Position numbers and translations under genes: made by a program. The notes under the pieces were generated by a model. That model saw only the letters and a program-made list of their open reading frames with translations, was not told the DNA's origin and made no database searches. Of a stretch of DNA of 64,000 nucleotides, positions 52,588 to 64,000 are shown in pieces. This stretch comes from Pseudomonadota bacterium (GTDB taxonomy: Bacteria; Pseudomonadota; Gammaproteobacteria; Xanthomonadales; Rhodanobacteraceae): positions 1 to 64,000 of the forward strand of contig JAFEFQ010000245.1 in the NCBI GenBank assembly GCA_018240505.1, in the 5' to 3' direction. Each line of letters starts with the position of its first letter. The first letter of the stretch is position 1.

Positions 52588-55056
52588 ATGAATCATCGTT
52601 CCAACGACGCACGTTCGCCCGTCCGCGACCGCCGCAGCGTGTCCGGCCGAACCGCGCTCTGCTGCGCGATCGCGGCCGTGCTCGCCACCGGCCATGCCCG
52701 CGCCGCGGCCGACAATGCCGCCGACGACGCGGCCGATCCGCGGGCACTGAAGACGCAGTCGCTCGACGAAGTGAAGGTGACCGCGACCAAACGCTCGACC
52801 TCGCTGCAGAAGACCCCGCTCGCGGTCACCGCGATCGGCTCCGACACGCTCGAGAAGGAACGCGTCAACACCGTCACCGACATCGTCAAGCTCGTGCCCG
52901 GCTTCGCCGCGACCACGCAGGGTGACCACGGCGTCGTCACCCTGACCCTGCGCGGCATCGGCAACGATTCGGCCAAGACCGAATACGCCGATCCCGAAGT
53001 CGCGCTGTTCGTCGACGGCGTCTACACGCCGCGCGCGGAGGCCGCGGCCGGCCTGCTGCTCGACCTGCAATCCGCCGAAGTGCTGCGCGGCCCGCAAGGC
53101 ACGCTGTGGGGACGCAACTCGACGGTCGGCGCGGTCAACTTCCAGACCGCCAAACCCGAGCTCGGCAACTTCTACGGCTACGCCCAGTTCGAGGCCGGCG
53201 ACTACGCCCACCTCGGCCTGCGCGCCGCGGTCAACGTGCCGGTGAGCGAGACCTTCGCGTTCCGCGTGGCGGTCGCGCAGGAGCAGCACGACGGCTACGT
53301 CGACTATCAGAATCCGAACGGACAACTGCCGTCGGTGGCTTCGCAGCAGGTCGCGTATCTCGCCAACGGTGGCACGCTGGCGAGCTTCAAGGCGATCGAT
53401 CCGAACATCTACGTGACCGGCGGACCGAAATACAACGCGCAGGACCAGAGCGCCGCGCGCGTGTCGGCGCTGTGGGTGCCGAACGACAAGCTGACCTGGA
53501 ATGTGTCGCTCGAATACTTCCGCGACCGCGGCACGCCGAGCGCGAACCTGATGCAGAACCCGCGCGCCGGCCAGGATTTCTGGTCGATCCTCGCCGACAC
53601 CGCGCCGGCGTTGAGCCGCACCAACTATGCGCTGCGCTCGCGCGTCGACTATGCCATCAACGACGCGATGGAGTTCAGCTACATCGCCGGCTATTCGCGT
53701 TTCAGGGGTTCGAGCAGCTACGACCAGGATGGCGGCGTGCTCGTGCCGACCAGCTTCGCCAGCGGCGCGAATTACCAGGACGACCGCACCAACTGGTCGA
53801 AGTACGAATCGTGGAGCCACGAACTCGACCTGAAGTCCGTGGGCGACAACACGATCGACTGGATCCTCGGCCTCTACTACGCCGCCGAAGACAACGGCAT
53901 CCGCTTCGACATCCCGATTTTCAACGGTACGCCGCAGGGCACGGTCGGCTGGCAGGGCTCGTTCATCCAGCCGAAGGAAACGGTCGACTCCTGGGCCGGC
54001 TTCGGCCAGGCGACGTGGCATATCGGCGACGCGACGCGCCTGACCTTCGGCGCGCGCTTCACCCACGACGAGAAGAAGAACGAAGGCGGCCGCAACTACG
54101 GCTGGGCCTACGATGCGACGGTGCCGCAGGTGCCGATATATCCCGGCCTCGACCCGGCCTCGCCCGGTTCGGGCTTCAACGTCAGCGCGAAGAACGACGG
54201 CAAGTACAGCGCGGACAAGCCGACCTGGCTGCTCAAGGTCGACCACGACCTGTCGAGCAACACGCTGGTCTACGCGAGCGTGTCGACCGGCTACAAGTCC
54301 GGCGGCCTGCAGGACGGCGGCGTGCCGTACAAAGGCGAATCGCTGACCAACTACGAGGCCGGCATCAAGCTGAGCTTCCTCGACCATCGCCTGACCTGGA
54401 ACAGCGCGGTCTACCACGAGGACTTCAAGGACTTCCAGCTCGCCGCGCCGATCACCTTCATCGACGGCAGCCACGGCCTCGGCTTCTCCAACGTGCAGGG
54501 CACGACCAAGGTCACCGGCATCGAATCGGAAATCGCCGCGCGCCTCGGCGACGTCGATCGCTTCAACCTCGTGTTCTCGGCAATCCCGACGAAGAAGCTC
54601 GGCACGCTGCTCTACGCCGGCAGCAACGACTACGGTGGCCTGCCGGCCTGCCCGGCCGCCTCGGGCATCGGCAACTGCATGGACGTGAGCGGCCACGAAC
54701 TCGCGCATGCGCCGGACTTCGCCTTCAACGCGATCTACGAGCACGACTTCATCCTGTCGAACGGCGCGCGCCTGACACCGAGATTCTCCGGGCACTGGGA
54801 ATCGTCGAGCTGGCTGTCGCCGTTCAACTTCGGCGCGGGCGACCGGCAGAAGGCGTATTTCCGCGGCGACCTGTCGCTGCGCTACACCTCGGCTGACGAC
54901 AAGTGGTATGCCGGCGCCTACGTCAGCAATTTCACCGACGTGAAGGTGCGCACGAGCGATGCCGGCCGCACCGTGGCGCCGGGCGGCTCGTTCATCTACA
55001 CCTCGCAATACCTGCCGCCGCGCGCCTTCGGCGTCAACCTGGGCATCAACTTCTAG
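52588..55056 (+). CDS. TonB-dependent outer-membrane receptor
   Basis: An 822-residue receptor for active uptake of a large or scarce substrate, probably a glucoside. A signal peptide (residues ~22-40, ending GHARAAA) precedes a TonB-box-like EVKVTATKRS, the plug domain (KTPLAVTAIGSDTLEKERVNTVTDIVKLVPGF...LRGPQGTLWGRNSTVGAVNF) and a 22-strand barrel, ending in GVNLGINF with a terminal Phe. ATG 52588 has GGAGG upstream. The position next to LacI-type operators and a GH1 beta-glucosidase points to plant- or biofilm-derived glucosides. Confidence 0.92.
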   Translation: MNHRSNDARSPVRDRRSVSGRTALCCAIAAVLATGHARAAADNAADDAADPRALKTQSLDEVKVTATKRSTSLQKTPLAVTAIGSDTLEKERVNTVTDIVKLVPGFAATTQGDHGVVTLTLRGIGNDSAKTEYADPEVALFVDGVYTPRAEAAAGLLLDLQSAEVLRGPQGTLWGRNSTVGAVNFQTAKPELGNFYGYAQFEAGDYAHLGLRAAVNVPVSETFAFRVAVAQEQHDGYVDYQNPNGQLPSVASQQVAYLANGGTLASFKAIDPNIYVTGGPKYNAQDQSAARVSALWVPNDKLTWNVSLEYFRDRGTPSANLMQNPRAGQDFWSILADTAPALSRTNYALRSRVDYAINDAMEFSYIAGYSRFRGSSSYDQDGGVLVPTSFASGANYQDDRTNWSKYESWSHELDLKSVGDNTIDWILGLYYAAEDNGIRFDIPIFNGTPQGTVGWQGSFIQPKETVDSWAGFGQATWHIGDATRLTFGARFTHDEKKNEGGRNYGWAYDATVPQVPIYPGLDPASPGSGFNVSAKNDGKYSADKPTWLLKVDHDLSSNTLVYASVSTGYKSGGLQDGGVPYKGESLTNYEAGIKLSFLDHRLTWNSAVYHEDFKDFQLAAPITFIDGSHGLGFSNVQGTTKVTGIESEIAARLGDVDRFNLVFSAIPTKKLGTLLYAGSNDYGGLPACPAASGIGNCMDVSGHELAHAPDFAFNAIYEHDFILSNGARLTPRFSGHWESSSWLSPFNFGAGDRQKAYFRGDLSLRYTSADDKWYAGAYVSNFTDVKVRTSDAGRTVAPGGSFIYTSQYLPPRAFGVNLGINF

Positions 55057-56700
<1,644 letters not shown>

Positions 56701-56727
56701 GGGCGACGCGGCCCCGCGCCGACACGC

Positions 56728-58578
56728 CTATTCGACCGTCACCGACTTGGCCAGGTTGCGCGGCTGGTCGACGTCGGTGCCGCGCAGCACGGCGACGTGG
56801 TAGGCGAGCAGCTGCAGCGGCACGGTGAGCGCGGCCGGGGCGATGAAATTGCCGCCGGAGTCGAGCCGGACCAGTGCGCCGTGGCCTTCGCGCACGCCGA
56901 GCTGGCTAGCGTCGATGTCGGCGTTCGTGTCGGCGAACACGAACAGTTCGCCACCGCGCGCGCGCACTTCCGCCAGGTTCGACTTGAGCTTTTCCAGCAG
57001 CGCGTCGTTCGGCACGACCGCGACGATCGGCATCTCCGCATCGACCAGCGCGAGCGGGCCGTGCTTGAGTTCGCCGGCGGGATAGCCCTCGGCATGGATG
57101 TAGGAAATTTCCTTGAGCTTGAGCGCGCCCTCGAGCGCGACCGGCCAGTGCGTGCCGCGGCCGAGGAACAACGCATGCTGCTTGGGCACGAAGCGCCTGG
57201 CCAGCTCGCGCACCTGGTTCTCGGTCTTGAGCGCCGCATCGACCGCGCGCGGCAGGCGCGTGAGTTCGGCGACCAGTTCGCGCAGGCGTTCCGCCGGCAG
57301 CCCGTTGATGCGCGCCAGCTCGAGCATGAGCAGGGCGAGCGCGGCGAGCTGGGTCGTGTTCGCCTTGGTCGAGGCGACGCCGATTTCCGGGCCGGCGCGC
57401 GTCATCAGCACGAGGTCCGATTCGCGCACGAGGCTGGACTCGGGCACATTGCAGATGGAGAGCGTGGCGAGGTAGCCATGCTTCTTCGCCTGGCTCAGCG
57501 CGGCCAGCGTGTCGGCCGTTTCGCCCGACTGCGAGATCGTGACGAACAGGCTGTCCGCGGGCACGACGAATTCGCGATAGCGGAACTCGCTCGCGATCTC
57601 GACGCTGCACGGGACGCCGGCAAGCGCCTCGCACCAGTAGCGCGCGACGAGGCCGCCGTGATAGCTGGTGCCGCAGGCGACGATCTGCACGTGGCGCACG
57701 CGCCGCAGCAGCGCCTCCGCGTCGACGCCGAAAATATTCGGCAGGATGCGGTCGTTGGCGATGCGCCCTTCGAGCGTGTCGGCGATCGCCTGCGGCTGCT
57801 CGTGGATTTCCTTGAGCATGTAGTGCGCGTATTCGCCGCGCTCGACCGCGTCGGCGGACAGCGCCGACTCATGTCGCTTGCGCTGGACCACGCGGCCGTC
57901 CGCATCGAACACCGTCACCGCATCGCGGCGCACGTCGGCGACGTCGCCCTCTTCGAGGAAGATGAAGCTGCGCGTCACCGGCAGCAGCGCCTGCACGTCG
58001 GAGGCGACGAAGTTCTCGCCGTCGCCGAAGCCGATCACGAGCGGGCTGGCGATGCGCGCGACGACGATGCGATCCGGCCGCTGCGCGTCGAACACGACGA
58101 TCGCGTAGGCGCCGGTGAGCTGCCTGACCGCGAGCTTCACCGCGTCGGTGAGATCGTGGCCCTGCTTGACGAAATCGTGGATCAGGTGGGTGACGACTTC
58201 GGTGTCGGTTTCGGAGGCGAAGACATAACCCTTCGCGCTCAAGGCCGCGCGGATCTCGAGATAGTTTTCGATGATGCCGTTGTGGATCAGCGCGATGCGG
58301 TTTTCCGAAACGTGCGGGTGCGCATTGGCCTCGGTGACGCCGCCGTGCGTGGCCCAGCGCGAGTGGGCGATGCCGAGTACGCCTGCGCGCGGGCCCGCCT
58401 CGATCTTCGCGGCCAGTTGCGTGACCTTGCCGATCGTGCGCCAGAGCGCGAGGGCGCCGTCGGCCTGCGCAAGCGCGAGACCGGTGGAATCGTAGCCGCG
58501 ATATTCGAGCCGCCGCAGGCCTTCGACCAGGATGGCCGTGACATCGCGTTGCGCGATCGCGCCGACGATTCCGCACAT
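56728..58578 (-). CDS. glmS: Glutamine-fructose-6-phosphate aminotransferase
   Basis: Makes glucosamine-6-phosphate for peptidoglycan and LPS. The 616-residue enzyme starts MCGIVGAIAQRDV, with the N-terminal Cys as glutaminase nucleophile after Met removal. The glutaminase domain shows GIAHSRWATHGGVTEANAHPH, and the isomerase domain CGTSYHGGLVARYWCEAL, ISQSGETADTLAAL, GVASTKANTTQ and the C-terminal LAKSVTVE. It is downstream of glmU on the same strand with a 61-bp gap, giving consecutive steps of UDP-GlcNAc synthesis. No glmS ribozyme is expected or seen. Confidence 0.97.
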   Translation of the reverse strand: MCGIVGAIAQRDVTAILVEGLRRLEYRGYDSTGLALAQADGALALWRTIGKVTQLAAKIEAGPRAGVLGIAHSRWATHGGVTEANAHPHVSENRIALIHNGIIENYLEIRAALSAKGYVFASETDTEVVTHLIHDFVKQGHDLTDAVKLAVRQLTGAYAIVVFDAQRPDRIVVARIASPLVIGFGDGENFVASDVQALLPVTRSFIFLEEGDVADVRRDAVTVFDADGRVVQRKRHESALSADAVERGEYAHYMLKEIHEQPQAIADTLEGRIANDRILPNIFGVDAEALLRRVRHVQIVACGTSYHGGLVARYWCEALAGVPCSVEIASEFRYREFVVPADSLFVTISQSGETADTLAALSQAKKHGYLATLSICNVPESSLVRESDLVLMTRAGPEIGVASTKANTTQLAALALLMLELARINGLPAERLRELVAELTRLPRAVDAALKTENQVRELARRFVPKQHALFLGRGTHWPVALEGALKLKEISYIHAEGYPAGELKHGPLALVDAEMPIVAVVPNDALLEKLKSNLAEVRARGGELFVFADTNADIDASQLGVREGHGALVRLDSGGNFIAPAALTVPLQLLAYHVAVLRGTDVDQPRNLAKSVTVE

Positions 58579-58639
58579 GTACCGCTCCTCAATTCGACAG
58601 GCTGCCCATTTTACCCGGTTCCACTTTCGCGATGGGCGA

Positions 58640-60016
58640 TTACTTCGGCGCCTTCTGCGGGCGTTTCCAGCCGCGCACCGTCGTCTGCCGCGCGCGCGCG
58701 ACGGTCAGTTCGCCATCCGGCGCATTCGTGCTGATCGTCGAGCCCGCGCCTATCGTCGCATCCTTGCCTATCGTCACCGGCGCGACCAGGGCGCTGTTCG
58801 AGCCGATGAACGCGCCGTCCTCGATCACGGTGCGGAACTTGTTCACGCCGTCGTAGTTGCAGGTGATCGTGCCGGCGCCGACGTTGACGCCGGCGCCGAT
58901 CGTCGCATCGCCGATGTAGCTCAGGTGATTGGCCTTCGAGCCGGCGCCGATGCTCGCGTTCTTGACCTCGACGAAATTGCCGACATGCGCGCCGGCGGCG
59001 ATCTCGGCGCCGGCGCGCAAACGCGCGAACGGACCGATGACGCAGGCGCCGTGGGTGACCACGCCGTCGAGGTCGCTGTGCGCCTGCACGATCGTGCCGG
59101 CGGCGAGCGTGGAGTTGCGCACCCGGCAGAACGCGCCGATGCGCACCTCGTCGCCGAGCGCGACCGCGCCCTCGAGCACGACATCGACGTCGATCTCGAC
59201 ATCGCGGCCCGCGCTCACGCTGCCGCGCAGGTCGAAGCGCGCCGGATCGGCCAGGCGCACGCCCTGGGCGCAGAGGTTGCGCGCGGCGCGCTGCTGGTAG
59301 CGGCGTTCGAGCTGGGCCAGCTGCCAGGCGTCGTTCGCGCCGGCGAGCGCGTTCGGATCGGTCGAGAGGATCGCGAGCGCCGAGGCATTGTCGGCCGCGG
59401 CCAGCGCGAACACGTCGGTCAGGTAGAACTCTGCCTGCGCGTTCTTGTTGTCGAGTCGCGCGAGCCAGCCGCGCAGGCGCGCCGCCGCCGCGGCGAGCAC
59501 GCCGGTGTTGATCGTGCGGATCGCGCGTTGCGCGGGCGTCGCGTCCTTCTCCTCGACGATGCCCTGCACACGTTGCGCGGCATCGAGCAGGATGCGCCCG
59601 TAGCCGGTCGGATCGGGCAGGTCGGCGGCGAGCACGGCGAGCGCGGCCTGCGCCTCGACCAATGGCTGCAGGGTTACCGCACGGATCAGCGGCACGTCGC
59701 CATAGAGCACGAGCACGCGCGCCGCGTCGGGAATGCCGGCGATCGCGAGCTGCATCGCGTGGCCCGTGCCGTTCTGCTCGGCCTGATGCACCCAGGCGAG
59801 ATCGGGCTGATCGGCGAACGCCGCCCGCACCTGTTCGCCGCGGTGGCCGTAGACGACGTGGATCTTTTCCGGGTGCAGGGCGCGCGCGGTGTCGAGCACG
59901 TGCGCGAGCATCGGCCGGCCGGCGAGCGGCAGCAGCACCTTGGCGCGCGCGGACTTCATGCGCTTGCCCTCGCCCGCGGCGAGAACGACGATATGCAACG
60001 GATGGGTCGGATTCAT
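58640..60016 (-). CDS. glmU: Bifunctional GlcN-1-P acetyltransferase / GlcNAc-1-P uridyltransferase
   Basis: Makes UDP-GlcNAc. The 458-residue protein has the uridyltransferase motif [27 protein letters not shown], then YGDVPLIRA and GHAMQLA, followed by a left-handed beta helix of hexapeptide repeats ([71 protein letters not shown]) that forms the acetyltransferase. The C-terminus [13 protein letters not shown] is typical. It is probably co-transcribed with glmS. Confidence 0.96.
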   Translation of the reverse strand: MNPTHPLHIVVLAAGEGKRMKSARAKVLLPLAGRPMLAHVLDTARALHPEKIHVVYGHRGEQVRAAFADQPDLAWVHQAEQNGTGHAMQLAIAGIPDAARVLVLYGDVPLIRAVTLQPLVEAQAALAVLAADLPDPTGYGRILLDAAQRVQGIVEEKDATPAQRAIRTINTGVLAAAAARLRGWLARLDNKNAQAEFYLTDVFALAAADNASALAILSTDPNALAGANDAWQLAQLERRYQQRAARNLCAQGVRLADPARFDLRGSVSAGRDVEIDVDVVLEGAVALGDEVRIGAFCRVRNSTLAAGTIVQAHSDLDGVVTHGACVIGPFARLRAGAEIAAGAHVGNFVEVKNASIGAGSKANHLSYIGDATIGAGVNVGAGTITCNYDGVNKFRTVIEDGAFIGSNSALVAPVTIGKDATIGAGSTISTNAPDGELTVARARQTTVRGWKRPQKAPK

Positions 60017-60065
60017 CGGCTCAGCCTAACAGAAGCGGCAAGACGGAATTCGGGCGGAATGGTGG

Positions 60066-60788
60066 CTACGTGTTGACGCCGAACAGACGGCCGATCGCCG
60101 CCGTCGCCACCATCGCCAGCGCGCTCCAGATCAGGACGCGCAGCGCCCCCTGCAGCATCGGCGCGCCGCCCGCGCGCGCGGCGACCGCGCCGAGCACGGC
60201 CAGCGAAACCAGCGAAGAAATGGCGACCGTCAAACCCATGTGCGCCGGCGGCGCCAGCAGCGCCGCGATCAAGGGCAGCGCGGCGCCGATCGAAAAACAC
60301 AGTGCCGAAGTGAGCGCCGCCTGCAACGGGCGAGCACGCTGTGCCTCGGTCAGGCCGAGCTCGTCGCGCAGATGCGCGCCGAGCGCATCGTGCGCGGTGA
60401 GCTTGTCCGCGACCTGCTCGGCGAGCGGGCGGTCGAGGCCGCGGCCGACGTAGATGTTGACCAGTTCCTCGCGCTCGCCGTGCGCGTCGGTCGCCAGCTC
60501 GTGCTGTTCGAGCTCGCGCTCGGCCCGCTCCGCGTCGCTTTGCGAGGAGACCGACACGTATTCGCCGGTCGCCATCGACAGCGCGCCGGCGACGAGACCG
60601 GCGACGCCGGCCACCATCACGCTGGCGAGCGTCGCGTCCGCACTCGCCACGCCGACGACGAGGCCGGCCGTGGAAAGGATGCCGTCGTTCGCGCCGAGCA
60701 CGGCCGCACGCAGCCAGCCGACGCGTTCGCCGACGTGGCGTTCGCGGTGCCGGCGCATCGACGGACTGTCGTGATGGCGCGCCCTCAT
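60066..60788 (-). CDS. VIT/CCC1-family membrane transporter
   Basis: A 240-residue Fe2+/Mn2+ transporter-like protein. VGWLRAAVLGANDGILSTAGLVVGVASA is the conserved first helix, followed by VAGLVAGALSMATGEYVSVSSQSDAE. A hydrophilic loop rich in Glu (ERAERELEQHELATDAHGEREELVNIY) takes the place of the metal-binding domain of plant VIT1, then three helices finish the protein. It may export ferrous iron or manganese. It lies 3 nt downstream of amn in the same direction. Confidence 0.88.
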   Translation of the reverse strand: MRARHHDSPSMRRHRERHVGERVGWLRAAVLGANDGILSTAGLVVGVASADATLASVMVAGVAGLVAGALSMATGEYVSVSSQSDAERAERELEQHELATDAHGEREELVNIYVGRGLDRPLAEQVADKLTAHDALGAHLRDELGLTEAQRARPLQAALTSALCFSIGAALPLIAALLAPPAHMGLTVAISSLVSLAVLGAVAARAGGAPMLQGALRVLIWSALAMVATAAIGRLFGVNT

Positions 60789-60791
60789 CGG

Positions 60792-61610
60792 TCAGGCCTC
60801 ATGCTGGCCGCCGAGATCGTCGTGGTATTCCTCGTCGGCCTCGAAGCGCAGGTGCTTGACGCTGCGACCGTGGCGACGCACGAGCTTGAGCGCCTCGATG
60901 CCGACCTTGATGTGCTTCTCGACGTAGTTCGCCGTGATCGCCTTGTCGCTGGCCTCGGTCTTGACGCCCTCGGGGATCATCGGCTGGTCGGAGACGAGCA
61001 GCAGCGCGCCGGTCGGGATGTGGTTGGCGAAGCCGGCGGCGAAGATCGTCGCGGTCTCCATGTCGACGGCCATGCTGCGCGTGCGCCGCAGCAGGTTCTT
61101 GAACTCCTCGTCGTGCTCCCAGACGCGGCGGTTGGTCGTGTACACCGTGCCGGTCCAGTAGTCGTGGCCGAGGTCGCGGATCATCGTCGATACCGCGCGC
61201 TGCAGCTGGAACGCCGGCAGCGCCGGCACGATCGGCGGCAGGTAGTCGTTCGAGGTGCCGTCACCGCGGATCGCCGCGATCGGCAAGATCAGATCGCCGA
61301 GCTGGTTCTTCTTCTTGAGTCCCCCGCACTTGCCGAGGAACAGCGCGGCCTTCGGCGTGATCGCGCTGAGCAGGTCCATCATCGTCGCCGCATTCGGCGA
61401 GCCCATGCCGAAGTTGATCAGGGTGATGCCGTCGGCGGTCGCGTTCGGCATCGGCCGGTCGCGGCCCTGCACCTCGACGCCGTTCCATTGCGCGAACAGG
61501 TCGACGTAGTTGCCGAAGTTGGTCAGCAATATGTGCTCGCCGAAGCGGTCGAGCGGCGTGCCGGTGTAGCGCGGTAGCCAGTTTTCCACGATGTCCTTCT
61601 TGTCTTTCAT
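60792..61610 (-). CDS. amn: AMP nucleosidase (short form)
   Basis: Hydrolyses AMP to adenine and ribose-5-phosphate. The 272-residue protein corresponds to the nucleoside phosphorylase-fold domain: ITLINFGMGSPNAATMMDLLSAI, AALFLGKCGGLKKKNQLGDLILPIAAIRGDGTSNDYLPP and the ribose-site SMAVDMETATIFAAGFANHIPTGALLLVSDQPM. The N-terminal regulatory domain of the 484-residue E. coli enzyme is absent, as in other short Amn proteins. ATG 61610 is the family start; open frame upstream is antisense to fadE. The gene is divergent from fadE. Confidence 0.92.
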   Translation of the reverse strand: MKDKKDIVENWLPRYTGTPLDRFGEHILLTNFGNYVDLFAQWNGVEVQGRDRPMPNATADGITLINFGMGSPNAATMMDLLSAITPKAALFLGKCGGLKKKNQLGDLILPIAAIRGDGTSNDYLPPIVPALPAFQLQRAVSTMIRDLGHDYWTGTVYTTNRRVWEHDEEFKNLLRRTRSMAVDMETATIFAAGFANHIPTGALLLVSDQPMIPEGVKTEASDKAITANYVEKHIKVGIEALKLVRRHGRSVKHLRFEADEEYHDDLGGQHEA

Positions 61611-61796
61611 TTTTTGTATTCCGCTGGGGGTTGCCGATGACGGCACATCGGCGGGATGGCAGGTCGCTGGTCTCGCCGGCAAGTGTAATCGCTGCGCGCG
61701 CCGTACGCAGCCGCCGCGCGGCGCTGCCGCTTTGCTTTTTTGCGGCCGCGCAGGATGATGCAGCAGGTATCTCCGCCTCGACTCCGGGAATTTCCG

Positions 61797-64000
61797 ATGC
61801 TCGTCACCCTGCTCCTCGCCCTGATCGCGCTGAGCGCATTGCTTTTTGTCGGCCGCGGCTTCCTCGCCTGGGCCGTCGCGGCCGGCGTCTGGCTCGCAGG
61901 CTGGCGCATCACCGGCATCGCCTCGCCGCTGCTGTTCGAAGCGACGGCGCTCGTGCTGACCGCGCTCGCCGTCGTGTTCGGCATTCCGGCGATCCGCCGC
62001 GCGCTGGTCACGGCCCGGGTGATGCCGATCTTCGCCAAGGTGCTGCCGCGGCTCGGCGAGACCGAGCGCATCGCGCTCGATGCGGGCACGGTGTGGTGGG
62101 ACGCGGAGTTGTTTTCGGGCAAGCCCGACTGGAGCAAGCTGCTCGCGTTCCGCCCGCAGCCGCTGTCTGCCGAGGAGCAGGCGTTCCTCGACGGCCCGGT
62201 CGAGCAGCTCTGCGCGATGCTCGACGACTGGCAGATCAACCAGCTGCGCGACCTGCCGCCCGAGGTGTGGGACTTCATCAAGAAGCAGGGCTTCTTCGGC
62301 ATGATCATCCCGAAGGAATACGGCGGCCACGGTTTTTCCGCGATCGCGCACTCGCGCGTGGTGACGCGCATTTCCTCGCGCTCGGTCGCGGCCGCGGTCA
62401 CGGTCATGGTGCCGAATTCGCTCGGCCCCGGCGAGCTGCTGCTGCACTACGGCACCGCCGAGCAGAAGAACCACTACCTGCCGCGGCTCGCGCGCGGCGA
62501 GGAAATTCCGTGCTTCGGCCTGACCGGCCCCGAGGCGGGCTCCGACGCGGCGGCGACGCAGTCGACCGGCGTGGTCGAAAAGCGCATCGTCGACGGCAAG
62601 GAAATCCTCGGCCTGCGCCTGGAATGGAAGAAGCGCTACATCACGCTCGCACCCGTGGCGACCCTGATCGGCCTCGCCTTCCGCATCAAGGATCCCGATC
62701 ATCTGCTCGGCAACGAGGACGATCTCGGCATCACCTGCGCGCTGATCCCGCACGATCTTCCAGGCATCGAGATCGGCCTGCGCCACGATCCGATGGGCGT
62801 GCCGTTCATGAACGGACCGATCGTCGGCAACGATGTCTTCATCCCGCTCGACCAGGTCATCGGCGGCCGCGCCGGCATCGGTCAGGGCTGGCGCATGCTC
62901 ATGGAAAGCCTCGCCGCGGGCCGCTCGATTTCGCTGCCCGCGCTCAGCGTCGGCGCGGCGCAGATGATGACGCGCATCTGCGGCGCCTACGCGACCGTGC
63001 GCGAACAGTTCGACACGCCGATCGGGCGCTTCGAAGGCATCGAGGAGCCGCTCGCGCGCATCGCCGCGAAAACCTACATGATGACCGCGACGCGCACGCT
63101 GACCTGCGGCGCGCTCGACGCGGGCGAGAAGCCGGCCGTGCTCTCGGCGATCGCCAAGGCGTACCTCACCGACAGCATGCGCGAGGTCGTCACCGACGCG
63201 ATGGACATCCGCGCAGGCTCCGCGATCCAGCGCGGCCCGCGCAACTCGCTCGCGCGCGCCTGGGACGCGGTGCCGATCGGCATCACCGTGGAAGGCGCGA
63301 ACATCCTCACGCGCTCGATGATCATCTACGGCCAGGGCGCGATCCGCTGCCATCCGTTCGTGCAGAAGGAAATCGCCGCGGTCGCTGCGAACGATCTCGC
63401 CGCGTTCGATGCGGCGCTGTTCGGCCACGTCAATCTCGTCCTGCGCAACGCCACGCGTGCCAAGCTGTGCGCGCTGAGCGGCAGCCATCTCGCCACTGCG
63501 CCAAATGTACAGGACACGCGCCGCTACTATCAGCACCTGTCGCGCTTCAGCGCCGCATTCGAGTTCGCTTCGGACATCGCGATGGGCACGCTCGGCGGTT
63601 CGCTCAAGCGCCGCGAGAAGATCTCCGGCCGTCTCGCCGACGCGCTCGCTTACCTCTATCTCGCCTCGGCCGCGCTCAAGCGCTACGAGGACGAAGCGAA
63701 GACGACGGCGAACCTCAACCTCGTCTCCTGGTGCGCGGAATATTCGCTGTACAAGGTGCAGGAAGCATTGCGCGGCGTGATCGAAAATCTTCCGACGCGC
63801 ACGGCCGCATGGATGCTCAAGCTCGCGATCTTCCCGCTCGGCGCTCGCTTCCGTCCGCCCTCGGACAAGCTCGGCGCACGCGTCGCCCGCGATATCCTCG
63901 AAGACCGCGAGGCGCGCGCCACGCTGACCGGCGACGTCTTCATCCCGCCGCCGAGCGAACCCGGTCTCGGCACGCTCGAAGCCGCACTCGACAAGGCGGT
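61797..64000 (+). CDS. fadE: Acyl-CoA dehydrogenase FadE (partial, runs off the window)
   Basis: First step of fatty-acid beta-oxidation. At least 734 residues are visible; the E. coli enzyme has 814. Two N-terminal membrane helices (LVTLLLALIALSALLFVGRG; LLFEATALVLTALAVVFGI) are followed by the dehydrogenase core: FGMIIPKEYGGHGFSAIAHS, CFGLTGPEAGSDAAATQ, LEWKKRYITLAPVATLIGLAF, GRSISLPALSVGAAQ and EGANILTRSMIIYGQGAIRCHPF with the catalytic-region Glu. The C-terminal FadE-specific region is partly present. ATG 61797 follows a GGGAA box. The frame has no stop up to the window edge. Confidence 0.93.
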   Translation, partial: MLVTLLLALIALSALLFVGRGFLAWAVAAGVWLAGWRITGIASPLLFEATALVLTALAVVFGIPAIRRALVTARVMPIFAKVLPRLGETERIALDAGTVWWDAELFSGKPDWSKLLAFRPQPLSAEEQAFLDGPVEQLCAMLDDWQINQLRDLPPEVWDFIKKQGFFGMIIPKEYGGHGFSAIAHSRVVTRISSRSVAAAVTVMVPNSLGPGELLLHYGTAEQKNHYLPRLARGEEIPCFGLTGPEAGSDAAATQSTGVVEKRIVDGKEILGLRLEWKKRYITLAPVATLIGLAFRIKDPDHLLGNEDDLGITCALIPHDLPGIEIGLRHDPMGVPFMNGPIVGNDVFIPLDQVIGGRAGIGQGWRMLMESLAAGRSISLPALSVGAAQMMTRICGAYATVREQFDTPIGRFEGIEEPLARIAAKTYMMTATRTLTCGALDAGEKPAVLSAIAKAYLTDSMREVVTDAMDIRAGSAIQRGPRNSLARAWDAVPIGITVEGANILTRSMIIYGQGAIRCHPFVQKEIAAVAANDLAAFDAALFGHVNLVLRNATRAKLCALSGSHLATAPNVQDTRRYYQHLSRFSAAFEFASDIAMGTLGGSLKRREKISGRLADALAYLYLASAALKRYEDEAKTTANLNLVSWCAEYSLYKVQEALRGVIENLPTRTAAWMLKLAIFPLGARFRPPSDKLGARVARDILEDREARATLTGDVFIPPPSEPGLGTLEAALDKA

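Noticed and set aside
61611-63536. N-terminal extension of amn to 914 codons
   Set aside because: It lies antisense to fadE; AMP nucleosidase similarity begins at ATG 61610.

Overview
The window is GC-rich bacterial chromosome, densely packed with genes. It most likely comes from a gammaproteobacterium of the Xanthomonadales/Lysobacterales (Rhodanobacteraceae-like). The evidence is gene content: a Clp-type CRP/FNR regulator next to E. coli-type speD, a trpE-trpG-trpD-trpC cluster, a LacI / FAD-dependent halogenase-like / TonB receptor / glycosidase uptake locus, and many small palindromic elements. This placement is inference. I see no rRNA, tRNA, CRISPR array, transposase or phage structural cluster. 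Both ends are open: the last gene (fadE) runs off the right edge.

Layout. 0.3-6.1 kb: envelope glycoconjugate or lipid genes, comprising a GT4 glycosyltransferase, a deacetylase-like protein and a flippase on +, facing an overlapping - strand triad of ketosynthase, ketosynthase-like protein and GT2 glycosyltransferase. 6.3-13 kb: hemF with an unusual in-frame insertion, then ureide catabolism (allA, alc, uraD, puuE) with the helicase hrpB between them. 13-22.9 kb: three exported-protein genes plus a small membrane protein, all on -, next to a + strand ECF sigma factor / Ser-Thr kinase pair. The three exported genes share an identically spaced 28-bp upstream motif, which I propose is the promoter of this sigma factor. 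23-31.5 kb: lipoprotein peptidase, diacylglycerol glycosyltransferase, M13 peptidase, speD, clp and a MarR-GNAT fusion, with several repeat-rich gaps.

31.6-43.7 kb: a CBS-containing histidine kinase with a double-receiver regulator, a HAD phosphatase, trpC / monooxygenase / trpD / trpG / trpE, a cupin-MarR pair with two operator boxes, and a sensor kinase/regulator pair resembling the proteobacterial dedicated sortase system. 43.8-49.7 kb: purU, rpe, djlA, purC, then a DAHP synthase gene preceded by a complete-looking aromatic leader-peptide attenuator, ogt and a small BON-like lipoprotein. 49.7-56.7 kb: a carbohydrate-scavenging locus with LacI-type operators. 56.7-64 kb: glmS, glmU, a VIT-family transporter, amn and a partial fadE.

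The most interesting systems are the kinase/ECF-sigma locus with its putative surface-protein regulon (13.1-22.9 kb), the aromatic attenuator before aroG (47.45-47.6 kb), and palindromic elements that have become part of proteins (inside hemF, and at the C-termini of the flippase and of the trp-cluster monooxygenase).
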